From NCBI RefSeq assembly GCF_020829495.1, contig NZ_JAIVFQ010000022.1:29449-93448 (forward strand): DNA of 64,000 nt, given 5' to 3'. Position 1 is the stretch's first letter, and every line of letters starts with the position of its first letter. Of this stretch, positions 27,137 through 36,192 are shown one piece after another. The position numbers and the translations under genes were made by a program. The notes beneath the pieces are model-generated. The model ran no database searches, was not told where the DNA came from, and saw nothing but the letters and a program-made list of their open reading frames with translations. Source of the DNA: Nostoc favosum CHAB5714 (GTDB lineage Bacteria; Cyanobacteriota; Cyanobacteriia; Cyanobacteriales; Nostocaceae).

Positions 27137-27167
27137 TTTGATCTGGTTGTCAATTCTTTTGCTTCTA
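27137..27167 (-). promoter_or_regulatory. scyA-upstream 31-bp motif, copy R3
   Basis: tttgatctgg, one base, then tgtcaattcttttgcttcta; 18 of 20 matches with R2 in the second block. Lies 146 bp after R2, same orientation, about 650 bp from scyA. Confidence 0.6.
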
Positions 27168-28215
27168 GATTTCCCGTAACCTACGCCACTTTCTACAACC
27201 GGGAGAACCTTAAAAGTCCTGTTTTGAAAGGGTTTGGGGGATATCTTGTGCGTAAATCCTAGTTTTCCAGTCTCACCCGGAAGCAGTCAACAGTCGAGAA
27301 TAAAGCTCGATTATTCACTATTGAACTCGCCGTTACAAATTATCCGAATTAAAGCACGAGCATAATTACAAGAGTTTGGCGGTCTTTATATTGCCACTAA
27401 GAACTTATTGATGCAATTCTTTGTAACGAAAAATACATAATTATTTAACTTTTGTCTTTCCTTAGAGAGATGGCTAAATATTAAGTAGGTGATTTTTTGA
27501 TAAAACTGATTATTTCTGACGTATACTTTAGCATAAATACCGTACACTATGAATAAAAATGTTTTATATATAACAAATAAAGCCGAAATACACGTAAAGT
27601 AACTGTGATCTCTCTAATACAAATGTATTTCTGAGGACGGATGACTAAGTATATTCTTTTGTAGTTAAATCCCTGAAAGAGTAAGTTAAGATAATTTAAG
27701 AAAAATAAGTTGAGGAGTAAAATTTTTTCATTGAAGCCAAGCCCAACACTGCAAATTCATTTATGTTGAGAATCAAACGACTCTACACCAATAGTTCGTC
27801 AAAGCGCTTGGTTGGTGAACCATAAATCTAAGTTGGCTGTGGTGCAGGGCTAGTTTAAATGTCAAATATTTATTTTTTCTACTTATAGATTGATTAGGAG
27901 TTTTCAACTCTTATCTAATAAGCTTTATTGACTAATCTGGACTTGATTCGTCTATATTTTGTGTAACTATAAAAAGCTGCTTGGGACAGCAAGAATAAAC
28001 TTTAAAATATTTAGTTTTTTTTAGTGAGATTTGGTTTAATAATTCATTTTTTATTGGTATGATAAGTTTTATTAACAGGATTAGTAATATTTTTTAATTT
28101 ACTAACTAATCTTATTTTTGAACAGCCTAGCGGTGCGCCAAAGATTTTAGTAAGTTATGACTATTAACTCATTAATGGCTATGGTACTGATTGATTACCA
28201 GGAGGAAGTAGGAAT

Positions 28216-30195
28216 ATGAATTCTGGCGATTATACATTAGCTAGATCAAACAATCAATGGGTGCTACAACCAGAAGTAGAGATGAAGTTTGCTCACTTCC
28301 TAATAAATCACGCTGTAGATGCTGCGTTCTGTTTAGGAGAAAACGCACAGTTTCTCTACGTCAACGATGCCACTTGCCGAATGACTGAGTATTCCCGTGA
28401 GGAATTACTTTCCATGAGGTTGCATGATATAGATGTAGATTTTTCTCTGCACAATTGGTCAGATATTAGCTCCCAGAATTCCCTTACCTTTAAATCTCGC
28501 TACCGGACAAAAAGAGGTCGGATATTTCTGGTAGAAATATCCATTAGCCATGTAAAACAACAAAATATGGAATTTGGCTGTGCTTTTGCTCGTGAGATAA
28601 GTGATGAAATAGTAGAACTGAGCGTGCAAAAGTGGACTGATGAATTAAGGGATGCCAAAGACAATTTGCAACAGGAATTTTCTCAACTCAAGGCAAAAGA
28701 AGTAGAACTAGAAACATCTCTTTCTTTACTTCGTTCTACTCTCGAATCTACTGCCATTGGTATTGTTGCAGTTAACTTTGAGGGAGATATTCTGAGCTTG
28801 AATCAGAAATTTGTGGACATGTGGCAGATCCCAGAGTCCCTAATACTATCTAAGAAATGTCCTCGATGCAAAGACTTTTTTGAGAATCAACTTAAAGATC
28901 CCCAAGCCTTTAGTCGGCTGATTTGGGAAGTATCTAGCCAATCTGATTTCGAGAGCTACGACATTCTGGAATTGAACGATGGAAGAGTTTTTGCACACTA
29001 CTCTAAACCTCAGTGGCTCGATAGCAAAATTATTGGTAGAGTGTGGAGTATTTGGGACATTACTGAATCGAAACGAACTGAAGAAGCATTACGGCTGAAT
29101 GCAGCTAGATTTCGGACTTTAGCAGAAACAACAGATACTAGCACTTTTCTGATTCAAGGTGCGCGGCTTTGCTATATAAATCCAGCAGTAGAGGAACTCA
29201 CTGGCTACACAAAAGAAGAACTGCTAACAGGCTTTGATATTCGCAGACTGATTAAAAGCAAAAAAGGCAGGCAGATACGTAAGCAGGGTGAAGCAGCTAA
29301 CTTTGAATATCAGGAAATGAATATTCTGACAAAAAACGGTACGGAGCGCTGGCTAGCTTGCGCGGTTGCAATGCTGGATGGAGGGCTGGATTTTGGTGGA
29401 AAACCAGTAGAAATGATTGCAGGCATCGATATTACCGATTACAAATATGCAGAATTAGGTCTTAACCAAGCTTTAGAACAAGCAAAACAACTTAGCGAAC
29501 TGAGAGCGCGTTTTCTTTCTATGGTTTGCCATCAATTCCGTACACCACTGAATATTGTTTCATTTTCTAACAGCTTACTAAAGGAAGAAGTAGACAAACG
29601 TACACAGAAGAAAATACAACCACTACTAGATCACATTGAAAAAGCTACCGAACAACTCAGTCAGATGTTGGATGATATTTTGTTCTTTTCTAAGGCAGAA
29701 GCAGCAAAAATAAACTGTGAACCAAAACCACTGGAGTTAGTTGGGTTCTGTAATGATTTAGTTGCCCAAATGCAGATGAGCGTTAGCCAAATTCCGATTA
29801 ATTTTGTAAGTCAACATAACTCTTTAACAGCCTGCATAGATAAAAAACTGTTAGAGCCGATTTTGAAAAATTTACTCGACAATGCAATAAAGTATTCTCC
29901 CTCGCACATTGCAATTGATTTGAAACTTTCTTGCAAAAATGAGAAAGTAATTTTTCAGGTCAAAGATAGAGGAATCGGTATTCCAGTAACAGATCAACAA
30001 CGAATATTTGAGCCATTTTACCGTGGTACTAATATTGATAGTATACCTGGTACTGGATTAGGGCTATCAATTCTTAAAACTCTTGTAGATTTACATCACG
30101 GTCAAGTCTCTGTAGAAAGTCAAGTTGATGTGGGCACTACATTTACTGTGATGTTGCCATTAATCAAATCAGAGTTTAGTCGTTCCGAGTTATGA
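28216..30195 (+). CDS. PAS-domain histidine kinase next to the scytonemin cluster
   Basis: A 659-residue soluble sensor kinase without membrane segments. Three PAS modules at about residues 20-140, 170-290 and 295-415 (VNDATCRMTEYSREELL, LNQKFVDMWQIPESL, INPAVEELTGYTKEELL), linked by a short coiled coil. Then HisKA with the phospho-histidine in MVCHQFRTPLNI and HATPase_c (N box NLLDNAIKYSP, G1 DRGIGIP, G2 GTGLGLSI). It corresponds in position to the kinase NpF1277 of N. punctiforme, divergent from scyA, and with the next gene forms a two-component system. A CPRC cysteine pair in the second PAS could bind a metal or respond to redox. Strong AGGAGGAAG ribosome site. Confidence 0.93.
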   Translation: MNSGDYTLARSNNQWVLQPEVEMKFAHFLINHAVDAAFCLGENAQFLYVNDATCRMTEYSREELLSMRLHDIDVDFSLHNWSDISSQNSLTFKSRYRTKRGRIFLVEISISHVKQQNMEFGCAFAREISDEIVELSVQKWTDELRDAKDNLQQEFSQLKAKEVELETSLSLLRSTLESTAIGIVAVNFEGDILSLNQKFVDMWQIPESLILSKKCPRCKDFFENQLKDPQAFSRLIWEVSSQSDFESYDILELNDGRVFAHYSKPQWLDSKIIGRVWSIWDITESKRTEEALRLNAARFRTLAETTDTSTFLIQGARLCYINPAVEELTGYTKEELLTGFDIRRLIKSKKGRQIRKQGEAANFEYQEMNILTKNGTERWLACAVAMLDGGLDFGGKPVEMIAGIDITDYKYAELGLNQALEQAKQLSELRARFLSMVCHQFRTPLNIVSFSNSLLKEEVDKRTQKKIQPLLDHIEKATEQLSQMLDDILFFSKAEAAKINCEPKPLELVGFCNDLVAQMQMSVSQIPINFVSQHNSLTACIDKKLLEPILKNLLDNAIKYSPSHIAIDLKLSCKNEKVIFQVKDRGIGIPVTDQQRIFEPFYRGTNIDSIPGTGLGLSILKTLVDLHHGQVSVESQVDVGTTFTVMLPLIKSEFSRSEL

Positions 30196-30320
30196 ATGTT
30201 GAAATTAGGAGAATTCTTAATTAACAGCTTAACAATCATAACTCTCGGAAGAAAGCAATTAATCTCATGCCTATTTATATACTCACCAAAGAGTATAGTA
30301 AGCAGCTTCTGTAAAAAGTT

Positions 30321-31277
30321 ATGGTCATAAAAATTATGCATGAATCACCAAAGAAAATTCTCGTTATTGAAGATGATAACGTTACCCGCAATCTTTACTT
30401 AAAGGGTCTTGAGGCTAAAGGTTTTGATACGATAGGTGCTGACAACGGTCTTGCTGGTATCCAACAAGCACAAGAGCATATACCCGATTTAGTAATTTGC
30501 GATATCACAATGCCTGATATGGATGGTTATAGCGTTTTAACTACGCTACGCCAAGATCCTGTTACAGCAATTATTCCTTTCATTTTTCTGACTGGCAGTA
30601 GTACCAAAGCAGATGTTCGCAAAGCTATGGAATTAGGAGCAGACGACTATCTTACCAAACCCTCTACACTAGATGAATTACTCAGAGCGATCGCTATTCG
30701 CTTGCAAAAGCAAGCTACTCTTCAATACTGGTGGGCTATGAAATTGGAGAAAGCTCCACAATCAGTATTTGCAGATAATACTACAGCGATCGCTGAAGGT
30801 GTTAGCGTTGGCGTTGGCGTTGGTGATAGCAAAGCGGTAGCGACGTTAGGAGCGTCAGCCTCTGGTAGAGAAGCCCCTGATACAGAAATCATGATGCCTC
30901 ATAAGTCAATTTTTCCCTACATTCCCCAATTAAAAGAAGTTTTCGACTTTATCGAAGCCCATTATCATCAAGGAATTACTTTGTGTGATGTGGCTGTTGC
31001 TGTTGGTTACTCACCTGCTTACTTAACTAACCGAGTAGCAAAGCAGACAGGCGAGACTGTAAACTGCTGGATTGTCAAACGCCGGATGGCGGGAGCTCGT
31101 TTTCTACTCCAAAATAATGATCAGACAGTCGAGAAGATAGCGAAAGCATTGGGCTATCAAGATGTGTCTCATTTCTCCCGCCAGTTTCGCCAACATCACG
31201 GTTTACCTCCCCAGGCTTGGCGCAAAGAGCATCAACTTGTGTCACAAAAACAAGTAAAACTTTGGCAAAATTGCTGA
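30321..31277 (+). CDS. Response regulator with receiver and AraC-type DNA-binding domain
   Basis: A 318-residue regulator. The receiver spans residues 8-125 with acidic pocket EDDN, phospho-aspartate in LVICDITMPDMDGY and the KPS lysine. The AraC helix-turn-helix pair fills residues 225-310 (DVAVAVGYSPAYLTNRVAKQ and KIAKALGYQDVSHFSRQFRQ). The counterpart NpF1278 in N. punctiforme is required for scytonemin production, so this is the prime candidate activator of scyA. The linker (about residues 160-190) contains GVSVGVGVGDSKAVATLGAS, the in-frame translation of a Nostoc dispersed repeat. The start is either this ATG or an ATG five codons later. Confidence 0.92.
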   Translation: MVIKIMHESPKKILVIEDDNVTRNLYLKGLEAKGFDTIGADNGLAGIQQAQEHIPDLVICDITMPDMDGYSVLTTLRQDPVTAIIPFIFLTGSSTKADVRKAMELGADDYLTKPSTLDELLRAIAIRLQKQATLQYWWAMKLEKAPQSVFADNTTAIAEGVSVGVGVGDSKAVATLGASASGREAPDTEIMMPHKSIFPYIPQLKEVFDFIEAHYHQGITLCDVAVAVGYSPAYLTNRVAKQTGETVNCWIVKRRMAGARFLLQNNDQTVEKIAKALGYQDVSHFSRQFRQHHGLPPQAWRKEHQLVSQKQVKLWQNC

Positions 31278-31430
31278 AAGCATAAATACAGCAATTTTTA
31301 GGTATTTAGATTATGACTAAGACGGGGAGTAGGGAGTGGGCTTGCCGTGAGCGTAGCCGAACGGGAGTGGCGAGTAGTGTAGTTCAACAAGAAAGGCAGG
31401 GGACAGTGGGCAGTATTCATGCTACCGTCT

Positions 31431-32633
31431 TCAAACAAATAGTTGCGTAAACTCATATATTAAATCCACCCTGCCCTTACGTAACATGGCTGGGTCTAAT
31501 CTTTCAGTAGTGTTGCAAGTCATCAAGACAACTAAGCGTTGCTGCATCTGAATACCAGACTCATCAATTACACTCTGATACAAAGTGCCATCCAGCAAAC
31601 TCAGAATGTGTTCGGTTTTGTTATTGTATTGCGCTACCTCGGAAGCACGATTTTGCGCTAGATTATCAGCTTCGTTAATAACGATACAGATACGTTCTAT
31701 GTAAGTTGGTGGGACAAAGTTAGCGATCGCATCATGATCTAAAATAAAAATTACATACCCTAAAGGTACAAGAATTTCTTTTGCTACTGCCTGTGTCCAA
31801 ACTGTTTTACCTGTACCTGGTTGCCCATGTACAACAACCGCTAACTGGTTTTGATTCAGAATCGCTTGTTGTACAGAATCAGTAAAGTTTTGGATATCTG
31901 CTGGAAATGTGCGAATGTTAAATTGACTGTGAACTTTGCCTACACGACTTTGATATCCACTCAGCATAACTGCTAAGTCGTAAGTAGCTTTGTTAATTAG
32001 TGGCGCGATATTTTTCGCCATTAAAGTATATTGTCGTCGCCCGCGATCGTAGGGATCAATTTGTAACCAAACGTCATGCTTCGCCCAGTAAGCATAAACA
32101 GTATTGATCACGTCTAAACGTTCCCAGCTAACAAATTTATCTATAGGAAAATAAAAATCTCTTTCTGAGTAATACTGGGTAATAATGTCGGGATTACCCA
32201 ACACTCCTAAAACTCGCAATACAGTAATTTCTTGCAGTCGATTAAGAACATAATCAATGGGAATGCTACTACGACTGACAAATTGGACGATGGGCGTTTC
32301 CGTACTCAAAACATCTTTGTAGCGATGATCTGGTGATTGAGGATCTGGCGTGATGTAATTCCAAAACTTTTCAACTTCGTAGCGGGTATTATCAGATACA
32401 ACATTTAGTAAATTAGCCCACCAAGCATAATTATTTCGTCCCAAAACATCAGCAACATTACTCGCTAAATTCAAACTTTTTTGAGTTAATTCGCGGGAGT
32501 CACTATACAACAGTTGCCACAAAAACCCCCAGTCTAATTCTCGGTTAAACGGTCGCCAACCGCTAGCAAGCAAGCTCTGGCGGGTATTATTTGTAGGAGT
32601 ACCTTCATTACTTCTAAAATAGTCAAAATCCAT
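31431..32633 (-). CDS. AAA-family ATPase of unknown role, convergent with the scytonemin regulator
   Basis: A 400-residue protein. Residues 1-230 are helical with no recognised domain (tryptophan-rich LDWGFLWQLLYSDS and YAWWANLLNVV). Residues 240-395 form an AAA module: Walker A VVHGQPGTGKTVWTQ, Walker B ICIVINEADNLAQ, sensor-1 VVLMTCNTTERLDPAMLRKGRVD with the arginine that normally serves as finger. Such single AAA ATPases remodel protein or DNA complexes. It faces the response regulator tail to tail, so it is probably not in the same transcript. I do not know a function for the N-terminal part. Confidence 0.8.
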   Translation of the reverse strand: MDFDYFRSNEGTPTNNTRQSLLASGWRPFNRELDWGFLWQLLYSDSRELTQKSLNLASNVADVLGRNNYAWWANLLNVVSDNTRYEVEKFWNYITPDPQSPDHRYKDVLSTETPIVQFVSRSSIPIDYVLNRLQEITVLRVLGVLGNPDIITQYYSERDFYFPIDKFVSWERLDVINTVYAYWAKHDVWLQIDPYDRGRRQYTLMAKNIAPLINKATYDLAVMLSGYQSRVGKVHSQFNIRTFPADIQNFTDSVQQAILNQNQLAVVVHGQPGTGKTVWTQAVAKEILVPLGYVIFILDHDAIANFVPPTYIERICIVINEADNLAQNRASEVAQYNNKTEHILSLLDGTLYQSVIDESGIQMQQRLVVLMTCNTTERLDPAMLRKGRVDLIYEFTQLFV

Positions 32634-33566
32634 ATTTGTTTAGTTATACAGCGTTAATCGAGTTATTTTGTGTTAACTATGAGATTTTGAAAAATTGTTC
32701 TCATAATATTAACTAATTGCGTACAAATGGTAATTTTATTTTCACCGTGCTGTACTGGCTAGGAAACCTTTTTAATCTAACTCATTCTATATGTAATATA
32801 GTATATTACAAAACAACTACTTACGTCAACTTTTTTGGCAAAGCAATTGCTAAGTGGGAACTTACTTTTAGTTCTTGATGTAACTGCGCCATTTATCCAT
32901 CTCTAGATGAAGACTAATATTATTTACGTAAATTAATAAAATACAGTATTAATTATTACCATAATTACAGAGAACTTTAATACCTATAAAATTTCTGGAA
33001 TCGCTGTTATTTCATTCGATTTTCATTCGCTTTCACCTGTCCCAGCACCAATCTATTTCTAGTTGCCCAGGCACTTACCATTTGGATTTCACTTTGGTTG
33101 CTAGTTGTATCATAATAACCACATAAGATAAGGTTTTTCCATCTATAGCAATAACTTCACCCTCAGTTATTTTTTGCTAAGAGCTACCTTGTCTCTTTTT
33201 CAATATTTAGATGCGTCTGCCCTGGCATTGCTCTCTCTTCCTCTTCTAACTAACTCTACCTTTAGAAGGTTGCTTAATCAATTAAAAAGAAACTAATTTA
33301 CATCTATAGTGGTAGTCTTTAACTGTCTAATTAAACAGTTTTTTTCCTTAAATGGGCTACTGTATATTTACGGGTTGTTAGCAAAAGTTACGCTTATTTA
33401 CAATCAAATTGTTTATTTTGAAGCCAACTTGGTGTTAAGTTTATTGACTTGCTTGTTTATTAATCATAGGATTCTGATAAAAAAATAATATAAAATAATT
33501 AAATTTTTTCAGAGATTTTCTGTTTTGATTTTTTAATAATTACCACTAGCGATCGCTACATTAATA
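32634..33566. other. AT-rich spacer ahead of the sugar ABC operon
   Basis: 933 bp without an ORF over 60 codons, transposon end or tandem repeat. The only structure is a terminator-like hairpin at 33321-33345. The ABC operon promoter should lie within the last 200 bp. Confidence 0.5.
33321..33345 (+). terminator. Terminator-like hairpin with no upstream gene
   Basis: aactgt and acagtt arms around an 8-base loop, followed by a run of seven T. No plus-strand gene ends nearby, so it may close an unannotated short RNA or an attenuated leader of the ABC operon. Confidence 0.35.
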
Positions 33567-34934
33567 ATGTTGTACCGAAAGCCAATAAACAAGTTGCAAA
33601 AATTCATCCAAAAACAGAGTTATTTACATATAGGGGTTTTCCTGGCAACTCTGTTGAGCATCATATTGTTCAGTTGGGTAGCACTCTCGCAGCAACCAGT
33701 TATCCTCAATCTGTTAATGACTGCCCCTGATGCCGAACCTTGGAGGCAGGGTTTAATTAGAGACTTCGAGGTCGAGAACCCAGGTATTCGCATTAACCTA
33801 GTTGAAGGGCCGAATGCCACAAATTTGCTCGAAGACCTGTACACCTCATCTTTTATCTTGGGTGAATCCCCTTATGACCTGATTAATATGGATGTCATTT
33901 GGACATCCAAGTTTGCTGCTGCTGGATGGTTGCTACCTTTAGGCGATCGCATTTCTAAAGAGGAGTTAGGAGCATTTTCATCCCAGGATGTAGAAGGGGG
34001 ACGTTACCAAGACAAACTGTACCGCATTCCAGTGCGTTCCGACGTGGGAATGCTCTACTACCGAGAAGATTTAATCAAACAAGCAGGATTGAAACCGCCA
34101 GAAACCTTTGATGATTTGATCCGAATTTCCCAAGTCTTGCAAAAGAAAAAGCAGGTGAATTGGGGCTATGTTTGGCAGGGTCGCCAATATGAAGGACTTG
34201 TGGCGATGTTTGCAGAAGTTCTCGATGGCTTTGGTGGCTTCTGGGTTAATCCCGACACCCTCGAAGTTGGACTAGATCGACCAGAAACATTACGAGCTAT
34301 TGAGTTTCTGCGTAGTACCGTTAGGGAGGGCGTTTCTCCTCCTGGAGTCACAACCTACCAAGAAGAAGATACCCGGCGCTTGTTTCAAAGTGGTCAAGTA
34401 GCATTTTTACGCAGTTGGCCCTATGCGTGGCCTTTAGCCCAGGCAGAAAATTCGCCAATCCGGGGCAAAATTGCGATTAAACCGATGGTTCATGCTCCTG
34501 GTAAGACGGGAGCGGCTTGTTTAGGGGGCTGGGGTTTAGGGATTGCTAAATCTTCTCAACATCCTGAAGAAGCTTGGAAAGCAATTCAGTATTTTACCAG
34601 TCGAGAAGCACAGCGCCGATTTATTTTCAGTGCAGGCTATGTGCCAAGTCGCCGGGATTTGTTTACAGACCCAGAGATTGTTGCTAAATACCCCCACTAT
34701 CCGCAGTTATTTGAGGTCGTGGACAATGCAGTTTTACGTCCGCCGATCGCGCAATATGCTCAGACATCAGATATTTTGCAGCGTTATCTCAGCGCCGCAT
34801 TATCCGGTCGGATGAATCCTGAACGAGCAATGCAAGCTGCTGCTGCTGAAACGCGGCGACTGCTGGGGGCAGGGGGCACACTTCGGCTGCGCTCAGTGAC
34901 CAGGGGGCAGGGGGCAGGGGGAGTTAGAAGTTAA
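33567..34934 (+). CDS. Carbohydrate ABC transporter substrate-binding protein
   Basis: A 455-residue family 1 extracellular solute-binding protein. An N-terminal membrane segment (HIGVFLATLLSIILFSWVAL) without a lipobox cysteine anchors or exports it. Typical features: LLMTAPDAEPWRQGL, YRIPVRSDVGMLYYRED, FLRSWPYAWPLA and the GGWGLGIAKSSQHPEEAWK motif. It resembles trehalose/maltose/sucrose-type binding proteins; the sugar is not predictable. The last about 20 residues (TLRLRSVTRGQGAGGVRS) are encoded by repeat DNA (gggggcaggggg and a dispersed fragment), so the natural C-terminus probably lay near RRLLGAGG. First gene of a four-gene operon. Confidence 0.92.
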   Translation: MLYRKPINKLQKFIQKQSYLHIGVFLATLLSIILFSWVALSQQPVILNLLMTAPDAEPWRQGLIRDFEVENPGIRINLVEGPNATNLLEDLYTSSFILGESPYDLINMDVIWTSKFAAAGWLLPLGDRISKEELGAFSSQDVEGGRYQDKLYRIPVRSDVGMLYYREDLIKQAGLKPPETFDDLIRISQVLQKKKQVNWGYVWQGRQYEGLVAMFAEVLDGFGGFWVNPDTLEVGLDRPETLRAIEFLRSTVREGVSPPGVTTYQEEDTRRLFQSGQVAFLRSWPYAWPLAQAENSPIRGKIAIKPMVHAPGKTGAACLGGWGLGIAKSSQHPEEAWKAIQYFTSREAQRRFIFSAGYVPSRRDLFTDPEIVAKYPHYPQLFEVVDNAVLRPPIAQYAQTSDILQRYLSAALSGRMNPERAMQAAAAETRRLLGAGGTLRLRSVTRGQGAGGVRS

Positions 34935-34945
34935 AGCATTGGCTT

Positions 34946-35197
34946 AAAGACTTGTTCATCCACCTCGGATACTCATTCATCCACCTCAAAGACTCATTAA
35001 CGGAGTTCAAAGACTCATTCATCCACCTCAAAGACTCATTAACGGAGTTCAAAGACTCATTCATCCACCTCAAAGACTCATTAATGGAGTTCAAAGGCTC
35101 ATTAATCCACCTCAAAGACTCATTAATGGAGTTCAAAGGCTCATTCATCCACCTCAAAGACTCATTAACGGAGTTCAAAGACTCATTAACAGAGTTC
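34946..35197. repeat. 21-bp minisatellite, 12 copies, between binding protein and permease
   Basis: Units aaagactcattcatccacct(c) and aaagactcattaacggagtt(c) alternate, 12 x 21 = 252 bp. Both strands are open as heptapeptide repeats by virtue of the length. It interrupts the ABC operon between the first and second genes. Confidence 0.92.
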
Positions 35198-35220
35198 AAA
35201 ATCCCCAATGCCCAATTCTC

Positions 35221-35284
35221 AATGCCTTATGACCAATGACCAATGACCAATGACAAATGACTAATGACTAATGACTAATGACAA
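35221..35284. repeat. STRR (CCAATGA/CTAATGA)n ending at the permease start codon
   Basis: Nine or so heptamers; the ATG of the following permease gene lies in the last unit (atgactaatgacaaat). Confidence 0.85.
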
Positions 35285-36189
35285 ATTTACATCCACTCAG
35301 AAGTCGAGAACAACAGACAGCCTGGATCTTATTAACACCCGCATTGCTGCTACTGTTGTTTGTATTTGCCTACCCAATTTTACGAGCATTTTGGTTAAGC
35401 GTATTTACTAGAAATCTGGGAACAGAGCTACAACCTGTATTCTCTGGTTTGGAAAATTATGTGCGGATGGCGGGGGATGGTCGTTTTTGGCAGAGTTTGT
35501 GGACGACAACGGTGTTCACAACAGCATCCGTAATCTCAGAACTACTGCTAGGACTGGGGGTTGCCCTAGTTCTCAACCAGGCGTTTTTTGGGCGGGGCAT
35601 AGTGCGTACAACGGCGATTATACCTTGGGCTTTGCCTACTTCTCTGATTGGTCTGGCGTGGGCTTGGATTTTTAACGACCAGTTTGGGGTTGTCAACGAT
35701 ATTCTGCAGCGGTTGGGGCTGATTGAAACTGGGATTAACTGGTTAGGAGATCCAACGCTGGCGATGATAGCAGTGGTTTTTGCTGATGTTTGGAAAACTA
35801 CGCCGTTTATCAGTATTCTGTTGCTAGCTGGTTTGCAGTCGATATCACAAGACCTCTATGAAGCTTACTCAGTCGATGGGGCAACTGCTTGGCAAAGCTT
35901 CCGCAATATTACTTTGCCACTGCTGCTGCCGCAAATCTTAATTGCAGTGCTATTTCGGTTTGCTCAAGCTTTTGGGATTTTCGACTTGATTGCTGTGATG
36001 ACCGGGGGTGGCCCTGGTGGCGCTACGGAAGTGGTGTCATTATACATTTACTCCACGGTGATGCGCTACTTAGATTTTGGTTATGGAGCAGCCCTTGTAG
36101 TGGTGACATTTTTAATATTGATTGCGGCGGTGGCGATCGCTAGTTTCTTGCTTAACAAATACCGTGCCAAAACATCAGGAGCCATTTAA
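35278..36189 (+). CDS. Carbohydrate ABC transporter permease (MalF type)
   Basis: A 303-residue inner membrane protein with six predicted helices (first AWILLTPALLLLLFVFAYPI). The ABC-binding EAA loop is EAYSVDGATAWQSFRNITLPLL. It pairs with the next permease to form the channel. The start codon sits in a heptamer repeat and no ribosome site is visible, so the translated start depends on repeat sequence; an alternative internal start is not obvious. Only 3 bp separate it from the next gene. Confidence 0.93.
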   Translation: MTNLHPLRSREQQTAWILLTPALLLLLFVFAYPILRAFWLSVFTRNLGTELQPVFSGLENYVRMAGDGRFWQSLWTTTVFTTASVISELLLGLGVALVLNQAFFGRGIVRTTAIIPWALPTSLIGLAWAWIFNDQFGVVNDILQRLGLIETGINWLGDPTLAMIAVVFADVWKTTPFISILLLAGLQSISQDLYEAYSVDGATAWQSFRNITLPLLLPQILIAVLFRFAQAFGIFDLIAVMTGGGPGGATEVVSLYIYSTVMRYLDFGYGAALVVVTFLILIAAVAIASFLLNKYRAKTSGAI

Positions 36190-36192
36190 CTC

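Larger units (their letters stand above)
26493..28215. promoter_or_regulatory. Long divergent regulatory spacer between scyA and the histidine kinase
   Basis: About 1.7 kb with no ORF, strongly AT-rich. It holds three copies of a 31-bp motif (separate entries) and a Nostoc dispersed repeat at about 27065-27103 (gcgtaggcgtagcccgccgt). The stretch 27400-28200 has no recognisable structure apart from AT-rich DNA and the ribosome site AGGAGGAAG just before the kinase. Confidence 0.65.

Noticed and set aside
34924..35239. Heptapeptide-repeat ORFs on both strands
   Set aside because: Translation of the 12 x 21-bp minisatellite within the ABC operon.
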